Part shown: positions 16,286-25,174 of the stretch, piece by piece
Layout of the letters: every line of letters starts with the position of its first letter
Numbering within the stretch: position 1 is the stretch's first letter
Assembly (NCBI GenBank): GCA_002305915.1
Contig: DBRJ01000021.1
Span: forward strand, 1-38,494
From: Pelotomaculum sp. UBA1371
Lineage (GTDB): Bacteria; Bacillota; Desulfotomaculia; Desulfotomaculales; Pelotomaculaceae
DNA length: 38,494 bases
Reading direction: 5' to 3'
The notes under the pieces: generated by a model
What the model was told of the DNA's origin: nothing
Databases searched by the model: none
The model's input: only the letters and a program-made list of their open reading frames with translations
Program-made: the position numbers and the translations under genes

Positions 16286-17728
16286 ATGAGTAGATACGAA
16301 GCAGTTATCGGCCTGGAGGTCCACGTGGAGTTGAAGACGGAGACGAAGCTGTTTTGCGGCTGTTCTACGGAATTCGGCAAGGAGCCCAATACCCAGGTGT
16401 GCCCTGTCTGCCTGGGGCTTCCCGGCGCTACGGGCGTCTTGAATAAAAAAGCTGTAGAGCTGGCTGTTAAGGCCGGCCTGGCGTTAAATTGTGAAATAGG
16501 GACCAATACCTGGTTTGACCGGAAAAATTACTACTATCCCGACTTGCCCAAAGGCTTTCAGATCTCCCAGGTCTTCCGGCCCATTGCTTATAAGGGATAT
16601 CTTGATCTGGAGCTGAACGGTAAAAGCAAACGAATTAATATCACCAGGGCTCATCTCGAAGAAGATCCAGGCAAACTGACCCATGCAGGGGGATCTATCA
16701 TTACTTCCCATTGTTCTTACGTGGACTATAACCGGTCCGGGATCCCCCTTGTTGAAATTGTGTCAGAACCTGAAATACGCTCGGGGGAAGAGGCTAAAGC
16801 CTATCTGGAGAAGCTGAAGGCCATCCTGGAATATGCCGGTGTATCCGACGTAAAGATGGAACAGGGTTCCCTGCGCTGTGACGCCAACGTTTCGGTGCGC
16901 CCTGTTGGATCTACGGTCCTGGGCACCAAAACAGAAATAAAGAATATGAATTCCTTCCGTGCGGTACAGCGGGCTATTGATTATGAAGTGGAAAGGCAAA
17001 TCGAGGCCCTGATGGACGGAGGAAGGATTATTCAGGAAACCCGCGCCTGGGATGAAAACCTCGGCGTAACCGTAGCCATGCGCAGCAAGGAAAATCCGGA
17101 TTACAGGTGTTTTATGGAGCACGAACTTGCCCCCATAGAGCTAAAAACAGAGTGGATTGAAGATGTCCGTGCTACTATACCGGAATTGCCTGACGCCCGC
17201 AGGAAACGACTGGTTGAGGAGCATGGACTGCCGGTCTATGATGCCGGCGTAATTACCAGTTCCCTGGACCTGGCTGAGTTCTTTGATGCTGCGTTAAAGG
17301 AGTATCCCGATGCTAAAACCGTCAGCAACTGGGTCATGGGTGAGCTGTTGCGGTTGTTGAACGCCCGTAATCTGGAGCTGAGTGAAGCCAAGATCACCCC
17401 CGGCGGTTTGGCTTCCCTGCTGAAGTTGATTGAAAAGGGCGCCATCAGCAATAAGATGGGCAAAGAAGTATTTGAAGTTATGTTTGAGGAGGGTAAGGAT
17501 CCGGACCAAATCGTAAAGGAAAAGGGGCTGTCCCAAATATCCGACGAGAGCCAGTTGAACCGGATTATTGCTGAAGTTATCGCCAAGAATCCCAAATCAG
17601 TGGCGGATTTTCAGTCCGGCAAGGAAAAGGCCATCGGTTTTTTAGTGGGTCAGGTTATGAAGGCCACCAGGGGTCAGGCTAACCCCGGAGTGGTCAACGC
17701 AATACTGCGGGAAAAGCTGGCTGAATAA
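16286..17728 (+). CDS. gatB: Aspartyl/glutamyl-tRNA amidotransferase subunit B
   Basis: GatB binds the misacylated tRNA, phosphorylates the attached Glu or Asp and amidates it with ammonia from GatA. The 480 residues contain YEAVIGLEVHVELKT at the N terminus, the metal-site region CGCSTEFG with NTQVCPVCLGLPG, the FDRKNYYYPDLPKGFQISQ block, VKMEQGSLRCDANVSVRP, and the tail domain (about 330-480) that contacts the tRNA. Unlike in GatA, all blocks look intact. The GTG at 16283 and ATG at 16286 are adjacent; AGGGGG favours ATG. It ends the gatCAB operon, and the following 246 bp hold no recognised gene or clear terminator. Confidence 0.95.
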   Translation: MSRYEAVIGLEVHVELKTETKLFCGCSTEFGKEPNTQVCPVCLGLPGATGVLNKKAVELAVKAGLALNCEIGTNTWFDRKNYYYPDLPKGFQISQVFRPIAYKGYLDLELNGKSKRINITRAHLEEDPGKLTHAGGSIITSHCSYVDYNRSGIPLVEIVSEPEIRSGEEAKAYLEKLKAILEYAGVSDVKMEQGSLRCDANVSVRPVGSTVLGTKTEIKNMNSFRAVQRAIDYEVERQIEALMDGGRIIQETRAWDENLGVTVAMRSKENPDYRCFMEHELAPIELKTEWIEDVRATIPELPDARRKRLVEEHGLPVYDAGVITSSLDLAEFFDAALKEYPDAKTVSNWVMGELLRLLNARNLELSEAKITPGGLASLLKLIEKGAISNKMGKEVFEVMFEEGKDPDQIVKEKGLSQISDESQLNRIIAEVIAKNPKSVADFQSGKEKAIGFLVGQVMKATRGQANPGVVNAILREKLAE

Positions 17729-17974
17729 AGAATGGCCAGAAAAGAAAATATGAAGGAAGATAACACATCATACCTAATATGCATGATGGAGTAACACTGG
17801 TAATTCAGGGACCTTAGTGCCTGAAATGCCGGTACACCGGCACAGCTGGAGGCTATCTGCCCTGTTAAGGGGCTTTTGCCGCCGGCTGTTTTCATTTTAG
17901 AATTCAAGGGACTTTGCGCTAATACCCATCATTACTAAAAAAGCATGTTCCTTAAGACAGGGCAGGTTCGCTAA

Positions 17975-19027
17975 CTAAGCCACCGGGAGCGTCACGGTAA
18001 CTGTTGTACCCCTGGCGGGCTCGCTTTGAATATCAATACTACCGCCGTGGTTGTCGATAATTTTTTTGCTTATAAACATGCCCAGACCGGTACCACTTTC
18101 TTTGGTGGTAAAGAAGGGTTTGAACATATTGGCCATGATTTGTCCGTCCATGCCTTTTCCCGTGTCTCTAATTACTACTCGTACGATTCCCAGCTGTTTG
18201 TCCCCGGAGCACTGAAGAAAGAGTTGTCCTTCATCCGGTAGGGCGTCAAAGGCGTTTCTGATAATGTTTAAAAAGACTTGTCTTAACTGACCGCTGTCTG
18301 CTTTGATGGGTGGCGGGTCTTCCGGTGTCTCCAGGTTAATTTTTAGATTGCGCAGGGATGCTTCACATTCTACCAGCGCAGCCACATCTGTCAGCAACTT
18401 ATTAATGGAGCACTGGGTGCGGCTACAATAACCCGGTTTGGCCTGCAGCAAAAAATCTGAGATTAACCTGTTAAGATGCTTCAGCTCGTCTGAAATAATG
18501 TCTAAGTATTCCAGCTCGCTGTTTCTCCCTATCTTTTGTTGTAATAATTGCACAAAGCCGCTGATAGCTGTAAGGGGGTTTCTGAGTTCGTGGATCATTT
18601 CTGTAGCCAGTTGACCTAAAATGGCAAGCTTCTCAGCTTTTATTACAGCATTTTCCAGTTCTTGCTGCCGCCCCGCAGGTTCGAGCAAAGCCATGGCCCC
18701 CACCGTAGCCCCGCCCTTGTCTTTGATGGCGTATGTGTTTGCCCGGAAATCAGAAGAAGGGGCGTTGAGCAAAATAACTGACTCGGGCTTCAGGTTTTGA
18801 TACTCCTTGCCTGTGGCAAGGGTTTGCAGTAGCTTGTTGTAATCAGAATCCAGATTATTTATTAGATCAGAGAACGGCTTTCCTAAAACGCGTTCTTCTT
18901 GATAACCAGTTAACATAGATAATCTATTGTTAAACAACCGGACATGCCCTCTCCGGTCAATAACTATTATTCCCAGGGGGAGGTGATTAAAAACCAGTTG
19001 AAGCCAGTCCACCGGGGATTCTACCAT
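17975..19027 (-). CDS. PAS sensor histidine kinase, last gene of the KaiC operon
   Basis: This 350-residue cytosolic kinase has one PAS domain (about 8-115), a linker helix, HisKA with the phospho-acceptor His146 (MIHELRNPLTA), and HATPase_c (about 230-348; N box NIIRNAFDAL, G boxes DTGKGMDG and GTGLGMFISKK). The H-box resembles sporulation kinases. The frame continues upstream, but ATG at 19027 has GAGGTG at the right spacing. It lies 67 bp after the winged-helix gene of the KaiC operon, so it is probably co-transcribed and may be controlled by, or act with, the KaiC/V4R proteins. No receiver protein is nearby; a distant Spo0F/Spo0A-type partner is possible. Confidence 0.88.
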   Translation of the reverse strand: MVESPVDWLQLVFNHLPLGIIVIDRRGHVRLFNNRLSMLTGYQEERVLGKPFSDLINNLDSDYNKLLQTLATGKEYQNLKPESVILLNAPSSDFRANTYAIKDKGGATVGAMALLEPAGRQQELENAVIKAEKLAILGQLATEMIHELRNPLTAISGFVQLLQQKIGRNSELEYLDIISDELKHLNRLISDFLLQAKPGYCSRTQCSINKLLTDVAALVECEASLRNLKINLETPEDPPPIKADSGQLRQVFLNIIRNAFDALPDEGQLFLQCSGDKQLGIVRVVIRDTGKGMDGQIMANMFKPFFTTKESGTGLGMFISKKIIDNHGGSIDIQSEPARGTTVTVTLPVA

Positions 19028-19094
19028 AAACGGACACCTCACAATCAGGATGAACCGCGAAAGATTCATTTCTGCGGGAAAGGAAATAATGGTA

Positions 19095-19388
19095 TTAAAG
19101 AGGGTTATTTGATATTTTATTGTATTGTTCCTGGAGATAGCCGGTTATTAAGTTGGCGCTGCGCAGGCGGTAAACAGTCACCTTGCTGGTACCGCCAGGT
19201 TCCAGGAGTCCGAGAGCGCAGAGAGTTTGGAGAGCCGGTTCCACCTGTTGAAAGGGGCGGTGTAAACGGAGGGCCAAGCCCCAGGCTGTGTCCCGCGTAT
19301 GGGGGTTTGCTTGAAAAAAGGCAAGCAGTTCAATCCGGATAACCGTTTGCCGGATAGGATCCAGGCCTTCATAAATTTTTTCCGTCAC
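19095..19388 (-). CDS. Small winged-helix protein in the KaiC operon
   Basis: The 97 residues read as a winged-helix domain: a helix IRIELLAFFQANP, a DTAWGLALRLHRPFQQVEPAL recognition region, and a LGLLEPGG...VYRL wing. The frame extends further upstream inside the V4R gene, but GTG at 19388 follows GGAGGAGCCCC, giving a 20-base overlap with the preceding gene. The size suggests a DNA-binding or protein-docking module without ligand domain. It may be the output regulator of the operon, or an adaptor; the sequence does not decide this. Confidence 0.7.
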   Translation of the reverse strand: MTEKIYEGLDPIRQTVIRIELLAFFQANPHTRDTAWGLALRLHRPFQQVEPALQTLCALGLLEPGGTSKVTVYRLRSANLITGYLQEQYNKISNNPL

Positions 19389-20388
19389 GGGGCTCCTCCT
19401 CCCACAGTTTCTTCGGAAGCGGCATGATGAGGAACTCGCAGTAATCACCCTCTACTGCCTGACAGCGCATCTCTTCACAAATAATTTCCTGCTCAAGTAA
19501 AACACTGAAGTATGCTGCGAATATTCCTCTGAACAGGTCACAGGTAACCTGGGGAGAACGGTAAAGACTGCCGTATTCATTTTCAACTGATACCTGAAAT
19601 GAATCATAACAGCGGATCCTGGCCCTGCCCCGGGTCAGATTAAAGGAAACCAGTTCCACATTACCCAGTCCGTCATTTTTAATCACTTCCAGAAGCAACT
19701 GCAAACATTCTTCAGGGTCCGGGTAAAAAGTTTTGGTTCTACCGGCTAAGCTTAAAGCCGATCGGTAGCCGGCGTCATAAAGGACGTGTTTTATAGCATG
19801 GGGGGCATGTTCTTTTATAGACATGAACAGGGAGGAGTATGTTTCCTGGGGGAGCAGGATTGCCCTCCGCCCGGCGACCTTAAGGATATGCTCTTCACGG
19901 GTAACGATTTCCTCCGTGGGGCGGGTTGAGGGAAACAACCGGCCGTGACAAACGCCAGACTCGTCCGTCTCCAGTGATGTGGAGTAGTCCGTGCCGGTTA
20001 CATGGCGTAAAACTGCCTGAAATGAACTAAGGCGGGCACAGTAAAGGGGCAGTCCCTCGATGGGAGCCCTCAGGCAATAGTCCCGGTAGACACAGTTGTT
20101 GCGCTCGACTTGTACCAGCAAGCTGTCTCCTGAATCTTCCAAACGGTAATCCCCCGCCTTTAAAAACCCCTCCCGGTCCATAAAGTAGAGAAAAGCAAGG
20201 CAGGCTTGTACGGGATTCTTTGAATCAAACTTTATTTCATCCAGGTGTTCTTCCAGGACATACTGCGCCGTACTGATCATAAACTGCTCCAGCCAGTGGC
20301 CGCTGCTGAAAGGAAGCTGTTTCATAGTCTTGCACATGCTCAGTTGCATAAAGTTTATTAATTTTCTAGAGAATTCGCCGATTTTCAT
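19369..20388 (-). CDS. V4R-domain ligand/metal sensor protein in the KaiC operon
   Basis: The 339 residues divide into an N-terminal half with a Cys-rich segment (NNCVYRDYC, then LYCARLSSF, then GVCHGRLFP, about residues 97-152) and a C-terminal V4R (4-vinyl reductase) domain at about 165-325, including a GYRSALSLAG helix, RGRARIRCYDSF, CDLFRGIFAAYF and terminal CEEMRC...GDYCEF. V4R domains bind hydrophobic small molecules and often metal. This protein is soluble and probably the sensor of the operon. Its ATG overlaps the stop of the upstream KaiC-like gene (20385-20388), so translation is coupled. The ligand is unknown. Confidence 0.75.
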   Translation of the reverse strand: MKIGEFSRKLINFMQLSMCKTMKQLPFSSGHWLEQFMISTAQYVLEEHLDEIKFDSKNPVQACLAFLYFMDREGFLKAGDYRLEDSGDSLLVQVERNNCVYRDYCLRAPIEGLPLYCARLSSFQAVLRHVTGTDYSTSLETDESGVCHGRLFPSTRPTEEIVTREEHILKVAGRRAILLPQETYSSLFMSIKEHAPHAIKHVLYDAGYRSALSLAGRTKTFYPDPEECLQLLLEVIKNDGLGNVELVSFNLTRGRARIRCYDSFQVSVENEYGSLYRSPQVTCDLFRGIFAAYFSVLLEQEIICEEMRCQAVEGDYCEFLIMPLPKKLWEEEPRDGKNL

Positions 20389-21104
20389 TCGTTTACCCCC
20401 ATTTCTGTCGACACCAGAATACCGTAGACGGGACTGATCGTAAAAGCGTGCCGGGAGGATACAAATTGCTGGCTTTTTACCTTGCCGATTTGCATCATCC
20501 GCATGGGGTTGTAACTGGAACCGCTGAAATTCATCTTCAGGATAAAGTTATAAAGGTGACCGCTGATGGTCATCAGCTTTGCATCTAAAACCCCGCTCAC
20601 AAAGATATCCAATGCTACGATCCCGCTTTTACGCAGTTGCTTAATCCGGGTCCGGTGAAAGTCCAGGATGTCGGCAGCGTCCATCGAGGTGAAAAGGGTA
20701 CTCAAACTGTCCACCACCAGCCTCACCCTTCGTCCGCTGCAGCCGTGCAGTATCTCTGTTTCCAGGGCAAAGTACTTGTCCAGGTTCCGGAGGTCGGAAA
20801 GGGCGTATTTTTCCATACTCTCTCCTTCTTCGTAAGCGTCTACAAAGATCAACCTGTCCGCCTCTTCGTAAGCGGGGGTGCCGACTTTAAAGCTTAAGAG
20901 ATGCTCCCGCATCGCTGCAGGAGGTTCGTCGCAGGCCACATAAATACAGGTGTCACCGCAGCGCAGCCCTTCTTTGATAAATTCCCCCGCCAGCACGGTT
21001 TTGCCTATGCCGGATTCCCCTTCAACCATAATCTGGGAACCGTACATCAGGCCTTTTTCCAGGTTCCGGTCCAGTCCTTCCACTCCAAAATAAGCTCTGC
21101 GCAT
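20385..21104 (-). CDS. Single-domain KaiC-like ATPase
   Basis: This 239-residue RecA-fold ATPase has Walker A GESGIGKT (about residues 29-36), a DE pair in ACDEPP where KaiC has its catalytic EE, and Walker B RLVVDSLS near 128. The C-terminal part (ISGHLYNFILKMNFSG) corresponds to the KaiC segment after Walker B. KaiC relatives are ATP-driven oligomeric switches. AGGAGG with 8-base spacing before the ATG lies inside the 3' end of the two-domain KaiC gene, and the downstream V4R gene overlaps by 4 bases. It probably assembles with the two-domain protein, by inference from the tight operon. Confidence 0.8.
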   Translation of the reverse strand: MRRAYFGVEGLDRNLEKGLMYGSQIMVEGESGIGKTVLAGEFIKEGLRCGDTCIYVACDEPPAAMREHLLSFKVGTPAYEEADRLIFVDAYEEGESMEKYALSDLRNLDKYFALETEILHGCSGRRVRLVVDSLSTLFTSMDAADILDFHRTRIKQLRKSGIVALDIFVSGVLDAKLMTISGHLYNFILKMNFSGSSYNPMRMMQIGKVKSQQFVSSRHAFTISPVYGILVSTEMGVNE

Positions 21105-21108
21105 GAAG

Positions 21109-22500
21109 CTAACCTCCTAACCGGGGGAACACTTGTACGCCAGAATTGTTGATTTCGAGCAAATGGTTGCCCATGGCATGATTGACGCCGCGCATTTTAT
21201 AGATTTCCAGTTGTCTGACCCTGCGGTTTTTGAGAAGGATGGATTTAAGCAGGATGGTTCCCTGGACCACCGAGTGGATTACTTCCACTTTGCCGCTGTC
21301 AGCCAGTTCCCAGGCGGGGCTGATCAAAAAATTGGTACAATTGAGACTGTTAAGATAGGTAACCAGGCAATAAAATTTTTCATGAAGAACCGCGGCGTTG
21401 TCTATGCGGGAAAAAAACCCGTAAATCGAATCAATAACCAGACGGCGTGCCCCCAGCGATTTTACCTTTTCTCCCAGCCAGATGATGGTCTCATCAATCT
21501 CCATACTGGAAAGAGGTTTGTATATAATTTTTACCATGTCCTGTTCTTGAAGGGAGCGCAAATCCCAGTTGAATCGCAGGGAGTTGGCGATCAATTGAGA
21601 GGGGGTTTCCTCCATCGACAAAAAAATTCCCTTCTCCCCGTAATCCATGGCGCCCTTGGCCAGGAACTGCAGACCCAGCACCGTTTTGCCGGTCCCTGAG
21701 CTGCCGGCCACGGCCAAGCTTACGCCGCGGGGCAGTCCGCCCTGCAATAAATTGTCAAGTCCGGGAACGCCGGTACAAAGCAGTTCATTTTCATGCTGTT
21801 CCTGTCCATAAACATCCAGGTCCCTGATCAAGGCCAGGACCTTGATGCCCCTGTTGGTTATGCGAAAAGTATGTTTGCCCGGAATATATTCCTGACCCCT
21901 TGTTTTACATATTTCCAGCACCCGGTGGCGGTGCAGTCCCGGCCTGTCCTTATTTTCCAGGCGGATGATAGCGTCTACCACATATTCCTCAAAGGCGTAT
22001 TCCCGGCTGCCCTCGCTCTCCCGTTCTTTAACCAAGAAGGAGGTCAGCTTCAGGCGGCGCAAACCATTGCAGAAACTGTAGAAACTTCTGCGCAGCGAAA
22101 GACCTTCGTTGAGGATAGTTCGAAAATGGCTGATACTGTCTACCAGAATGCGCCTTGCGCCAACCTCCCGGGCAGCTTCTTCAAGAAGATTCACCTCCGT
22201 ATCCGCCAGAACTTCGGGAGAAGTGCACAGGATCCGGAGTTTATTTGCATCTTCCAGGGCCCGGAGATCCCAGCCGAAATTGAGAGCGTCACGGTAGATA
22301 GACTCGGGCAATTCTTCGAAGGTAACAATCAACCCCGGTTCACCGTACTCGGTAATGCCCCGGTAGATAAACTCAATTCCAAAGGTGGTTTTACCCGCAC
22401 CAGGAATACCTTCGATCAGGACTGAGTTGCCTCGAATAATTCCACCGTGCAGCAAATCATCAAAACCATCTATGCCTGTAGAAACCCTTTCCAAAGCCAA
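21109..22500 (-). CDS. Two-domain KaiC-family ATPase
   Basis: The 463 residues contain two RecA/KaiC domains. Domain 1 (about 1-235) has Walker A GIPGAGKTT, a TFEELPES catalytic pair and Walker B RRILVDSIS. Domain 2 (about 236-463) has Walker A GSSGTGKT, SMEETPS and RRLVIDSIYG. Cyanobacterial KaiC autophosphorylates at adjacent Ser/Thr before an ITDTIILL strand. Here the aligned segment is VIHSVVQGTILL, giving His-Ser, so one acceptor may remain. No kaiA or kaiB is present. Start is TTG at 22500 or 22494 behind AGGAGG. It leads a five-gene minus-strand operon with ATPase, V4R, winged-helix and kinase genes. Confidence 0.88.
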   Translation of the reverse strand: MALERVSTGIDGFDDLLHGGIIRGNSVLIEGIPGAGKTTFGIEFIYRGITEYGEPGLIVTFEELPESIYRDALNFGWDLRALEDANKLRILCTSPEVLADTEVNLLEEAAREVGARRILVDSISHFRTILNEGLSLRRSFYSFCNGLRRLKLTSFLVKERESEGSREYAFEEYVVDAIIRLENKDRPGLHRHRVLEICKTRGQEYIPGKHTFRITNRGIKVLALIRDLDVYGQEQHENELLCTGVPGLDNLLQGGLPRGVSLAVAGSSGTGKTVLGLQFLAKGAMDYGEKGIFLSMEETPSQLIANSLRFNWDLRSLQEQDMVKIIYKPLSSMEIDETIIWLGEKVKSLGARRLVIDSIYGFFSRIDNAAVLHEKFYCLVTYLNSLNCTNFLISPAWELADSGKVEVIHSVVQGTILLKSILLKNRRVRQLEIYKMRGVNHAMGNHLLEINNSGVQVFPRLGG

Positions 22501-22839
22501 AGCACCTCCTTTGGAAAATTATGAGGTTTTTAGTTTAATTTCAACGCATTACCTTAAAATCCCTCTAATTGTAAAATATTTTTTCTATTATTTATTGTTT
22601 TTAAAAATCTTTATTAAACAATTATCAGTTATTAGTTACATGGATTGGAATGAGCAGCCGGTGAAATACAGCACCGGTTTTTCACTCAAAAAAACAACCG
22701 TCAGATTACTTTTCACAGAACTTTCCTCATGCATTGAGCGTCTTATATAATAGGGTGGGTGTGACCTTTCAGTTTTTACCAGTCTGATTCCAGGAAATAG
22801 CAGGTTTTAAATCGCCTGCATTTTTTTAGGGCGTATTTA
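22501..22839. other. Divergent intergenic region between the KaiC operon and the SLH genes
   Basis: This AT-rich region must hold both promoters. On the plus strand TATAAT lies at 22746-22751 with no good -35. On the minus strand TTGAAA followed 15 bases later by CATAAT lies close to the KaiC start, with poor spacing. No gene or RNA element was recognised. Confidence 0.45.
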
Positions 22840-25137
22840 ATGGAAAGTTTTTCCTGTAATGAATTTTGGGAGGTGAAACCAATTAAAAGAATTGTTTTTT
22901 TCTCAATGTCGTTGCTCTTGTTCTTTGCAGTCGCAGGAAGGTGCGGAGCCGCCGAGGTTTCCGCAACTGTGCAGGCGCCGGTTCAAGAGGCGCTGTCCGG
23001 CCAAGGGGTTGAGCCCGTCGGGCTTGCCGTTTCTAAGGACGAGGCTTTGCGCATAGCCAGGGATCTGTTTCCGGAACTGCTGGCAGGTAAGGACTTAAAT
23101 GCCGAACTTGCGGATGATTACTGGGAGGACGTGCCGGTATGGCAGATTGGTTTTCAGGAGACAGCCTACAGCGGCGGGCGGACTGAATATCTGGATATTG
23201 CCCTTAACGCAAAAACAGGGAAGCTTAAAAGGATGTATTATAACGGTCCTTCCACCGGCCTGGAGCAGGGTGATGTTCCAATTACAGAGGAGACAGCCCG
23301 GCAAAGGGCAGAGGCTTTCGCCAAAAAGTTCTGCCCGGCCGAGTTTGCCCGGAGCCGCCTGGTGGAAAGGGATTATATCTACCAGCCGTCCGGTGTGCTG
23401 AAAAACCAGTACAGTTTTTACTGGACCCGCGTTGAAAAGGGTATTCCCGTTTTGGAAGAAGGCATCAGCGTGGGGGTGGACGTGTTCAGCGGGCGCCTGG
23501 TCAACTTCAACGTAAACTGGCGCCACGACGTGGTTTTCCCCGAGCCCGGCGTACTGCCTCAGGGTCTGGAGAGCAAAATTATGCGGGAACTGGGCCTGTA
23601 TTTATGTTACCAGATTGCCGGCAGCTCCAGGACAGGGCCGGGGGAAGTGCCGGAGGCTGCCCTTGTTTACCAGTTGAACAGTCAAGGTACGTTAAGAATA
23701 AACCCTGGTAACGGTGAAGCCGTCACCGGGGAGGGGGAAACAATGCCCCTGAACCGGTACAGGCGTTTTATCAACCTGCCGGAACCGGTTGCCGGAGGTG
23801 GCGTTGTAACAGAACCCGGACCGGTTGCCCCGGCTCAGAAGATCAGCCAGGCCGATGCGGTGAGGGCGGCGCAGGAATTTTTCCAAAAGCTGGGCCTGGA
23901 AGGTGAGGTCACCCAGATCGGCGGCGGGAGTACTGGTGGCGGAGTCTTCCATGATCAATTCTGGAGCTATAGTTTAAGAGAGGGTGAAGGAGGGAGGAGC
24001 GGCCAAAGCCGGCATGGGAATGTAGGGATTAATGTCTATACCGGAGAGGTATGGAACTACAATAATTCTGAATTTGAGAGGTCCGGGCCGGTTTCAGGCC
24101 TTTCGCCGGGAATTGGCCGGGATGCCGCAAGGGAAAAGGCCCTGGCTTTTATCCGCCTGGTTGCGCCCGATAAAATGGGGCAGGTGGTGGAGGACCGGCA
24201 GGATCCGGCTAATGCCGGGTATAACGGGTTCCATCATTTCAGTTTCAGCCGGCTGGTCAACGGGATAGTGTTTCCCCAGGACAAGATCATTGTAGAAGTG
24301 GGCGGTGACGGTACGATTGTCCACTATAACTGCAACTGGCACAGGGTGCGGTTTCCGTCTGCCGGGGAAGTAATCGGGGTGGAGGAAGCGGAAAAAATTT
24401 TCCTGGCGAATAACCGTTTAAAATTTGTTTATTTCTTCCCGCTGGCTGGCGAGGAGCTCCGGCCGGGCAAAAAACCGGTCCCGGTTCTTATGTTTGAACC
24501 TTACAATGAATGGGCTATTGATGCCTGCACCGGAGAACCGGTTATTCTTAACCAAGTGGTGGTGCAGCCGAAAGAAAAAACCGGTTTGGAAATCCCGGCG
24601 GGGCACTGGGCCGCCGCGCCCCTGTCCATACTCGCAAGCAGCGGGCTGCTGCCGGCTGAAGGATTCGAGCCGGATGGGCCGGTCAGCCGCAGGGAGGCCT
24701 TGCGGGTGCTTATGAGTATCCCCGGCCGCTATGGTCCGGATCAGCAAGACTCTTTTATACAGGTTAGCTTTAATGATCTGAATCTGAATGACCCGGACTA
24801 CGGATTAATTCAAAATGCCGTGCGCAGGGGATTGCTGGCAGGCGGGGGTAATTTCTATCCGGAACAGCCAATCCTGCGGGAGGATTTGGCCATCTGGCTG
24901 GTGCGCGCCCTGGGTTACGGGGAAGTTGCCGGGATGACGGTCAAGATCGAGTTGAAAACGGCTGACGCAGGTCTGGTTTCAGACGAGGCGTACAACTATG
25001 CGGCCATTGCCTGCGGCCTGGGCCTGTTCAAAGGTGATCAAGAAGGGCTGCTGCGTCCTTTGGAGGAGACCACCTGGGCCGAGCTGGCTGCAGTGATGAC
25101 CAGGGCTGCGCCGCGCCTGCAGGATATCAAGTACTGA
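22840..25137 (+). CDS. Exported YcdB/YcdC-repeat protein with SLH domains (1)
   Basis: The precursor has a signal peptide (KRIVFFSMSLLLFFAVAG, cut near CGA-AEV), then several YcdB/YcdC-PepSY-like repeats of about 140-150 residues. Each ends with a motif like ALNAKTGKLKRMYYN or VNIYTGEVWNYN, and covers about 50-585. Three SLH-type segments follow (about 595-760). SLH segments anchor proteins to cell-wall polymer. The ATG at 22840 has only a weak AGGG. A strong GGGAGG sits 8 bases before an in-frame ATT at 22882, giving an N terminus (xKR) like the paralogue's MVKR, so the true start may be ATT at 22882 or GTG at 22873. The paralogue follows 37 bp downstream. Confidence 0.8.
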   Translation: MESFSCNEFWEVKPIKRIVFFSMSLLLFFAVAGRCGAAEVSATVQAPVQEALSGQGVEPVGLAVSKDEALRIARDLFPELLAGKDLNAELADDYWEDVPVWQIGFQETAYSGGRTEYLDIALNAKTGKLKRMYYNGPSTGLEQGDVPITEETARQRAEAFAKKFCPAEFARSRLVERDYIYQPSGVLKNQYSFYWTRVEKGIPVLEEGISVGVDVFSGRLVNFNVNWRHDVVFPEPGVLPQGLESKIMRELGLYLCYQIAGSSRTGPGEVPEAALVYQLNSQGTLRINPGNGEAVTGEGETMPLNRYRRFINLPEPVAGGGVVTEPGPVAPAQKISQADAVRAAQEFFQKLGLEGEVTQIGGGSTGGGVFHDQFWSYSLREGEGGRSGQSRHGNVGINVYTGEVWNYNNSEFERSGPVSGLSPGIGRDAAREKALAFIRLVAPDKMGQVVEDRQDPANAGYNGFHHFSFSRLVNGIVFPQDKIIVEVGGDGTIVHYNCNWHRVRFPSAGEVIGVEEAEKIFLANNRLKFVYFFPLAGEELRPGKKPVPVLMFEPYNEWAIDACTGEPVILNQVVVQPKEKTGLEIPAGHWAAAPLSILASSGLLPAEGFEPDGPVSRREALRVLMSIPGRYGPDQQDSFIQVSFNDLNLNDPDYGLIQNAVRRGLLAGGGNFYPEQPILREDLAIWLVRALGYGEVAGMTVKIELKTADAGLVSDEAYNYAAIACGLGLFKGDQEGLLRPLEETTWAELAAVMTRAAPRLQDIKY

Positions 25138-25174
25138 CAGATATTGATCAGTCAACTAACAAAGGAGGGAAAAA

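Noticed and set aside
17674..17907. Minus-strand 77-codon ORF after gatB
   Set aside because: It overlaps the gatB 3' end, has no ribosome site and no recognisable domain.
21133..22425. Plus-strand ORFs of 188 and 210 codons opposite the KaiC gene
   Set aside because: They are antisense shadows of a well-conserved ATPase gene with both Walker motifs intact.
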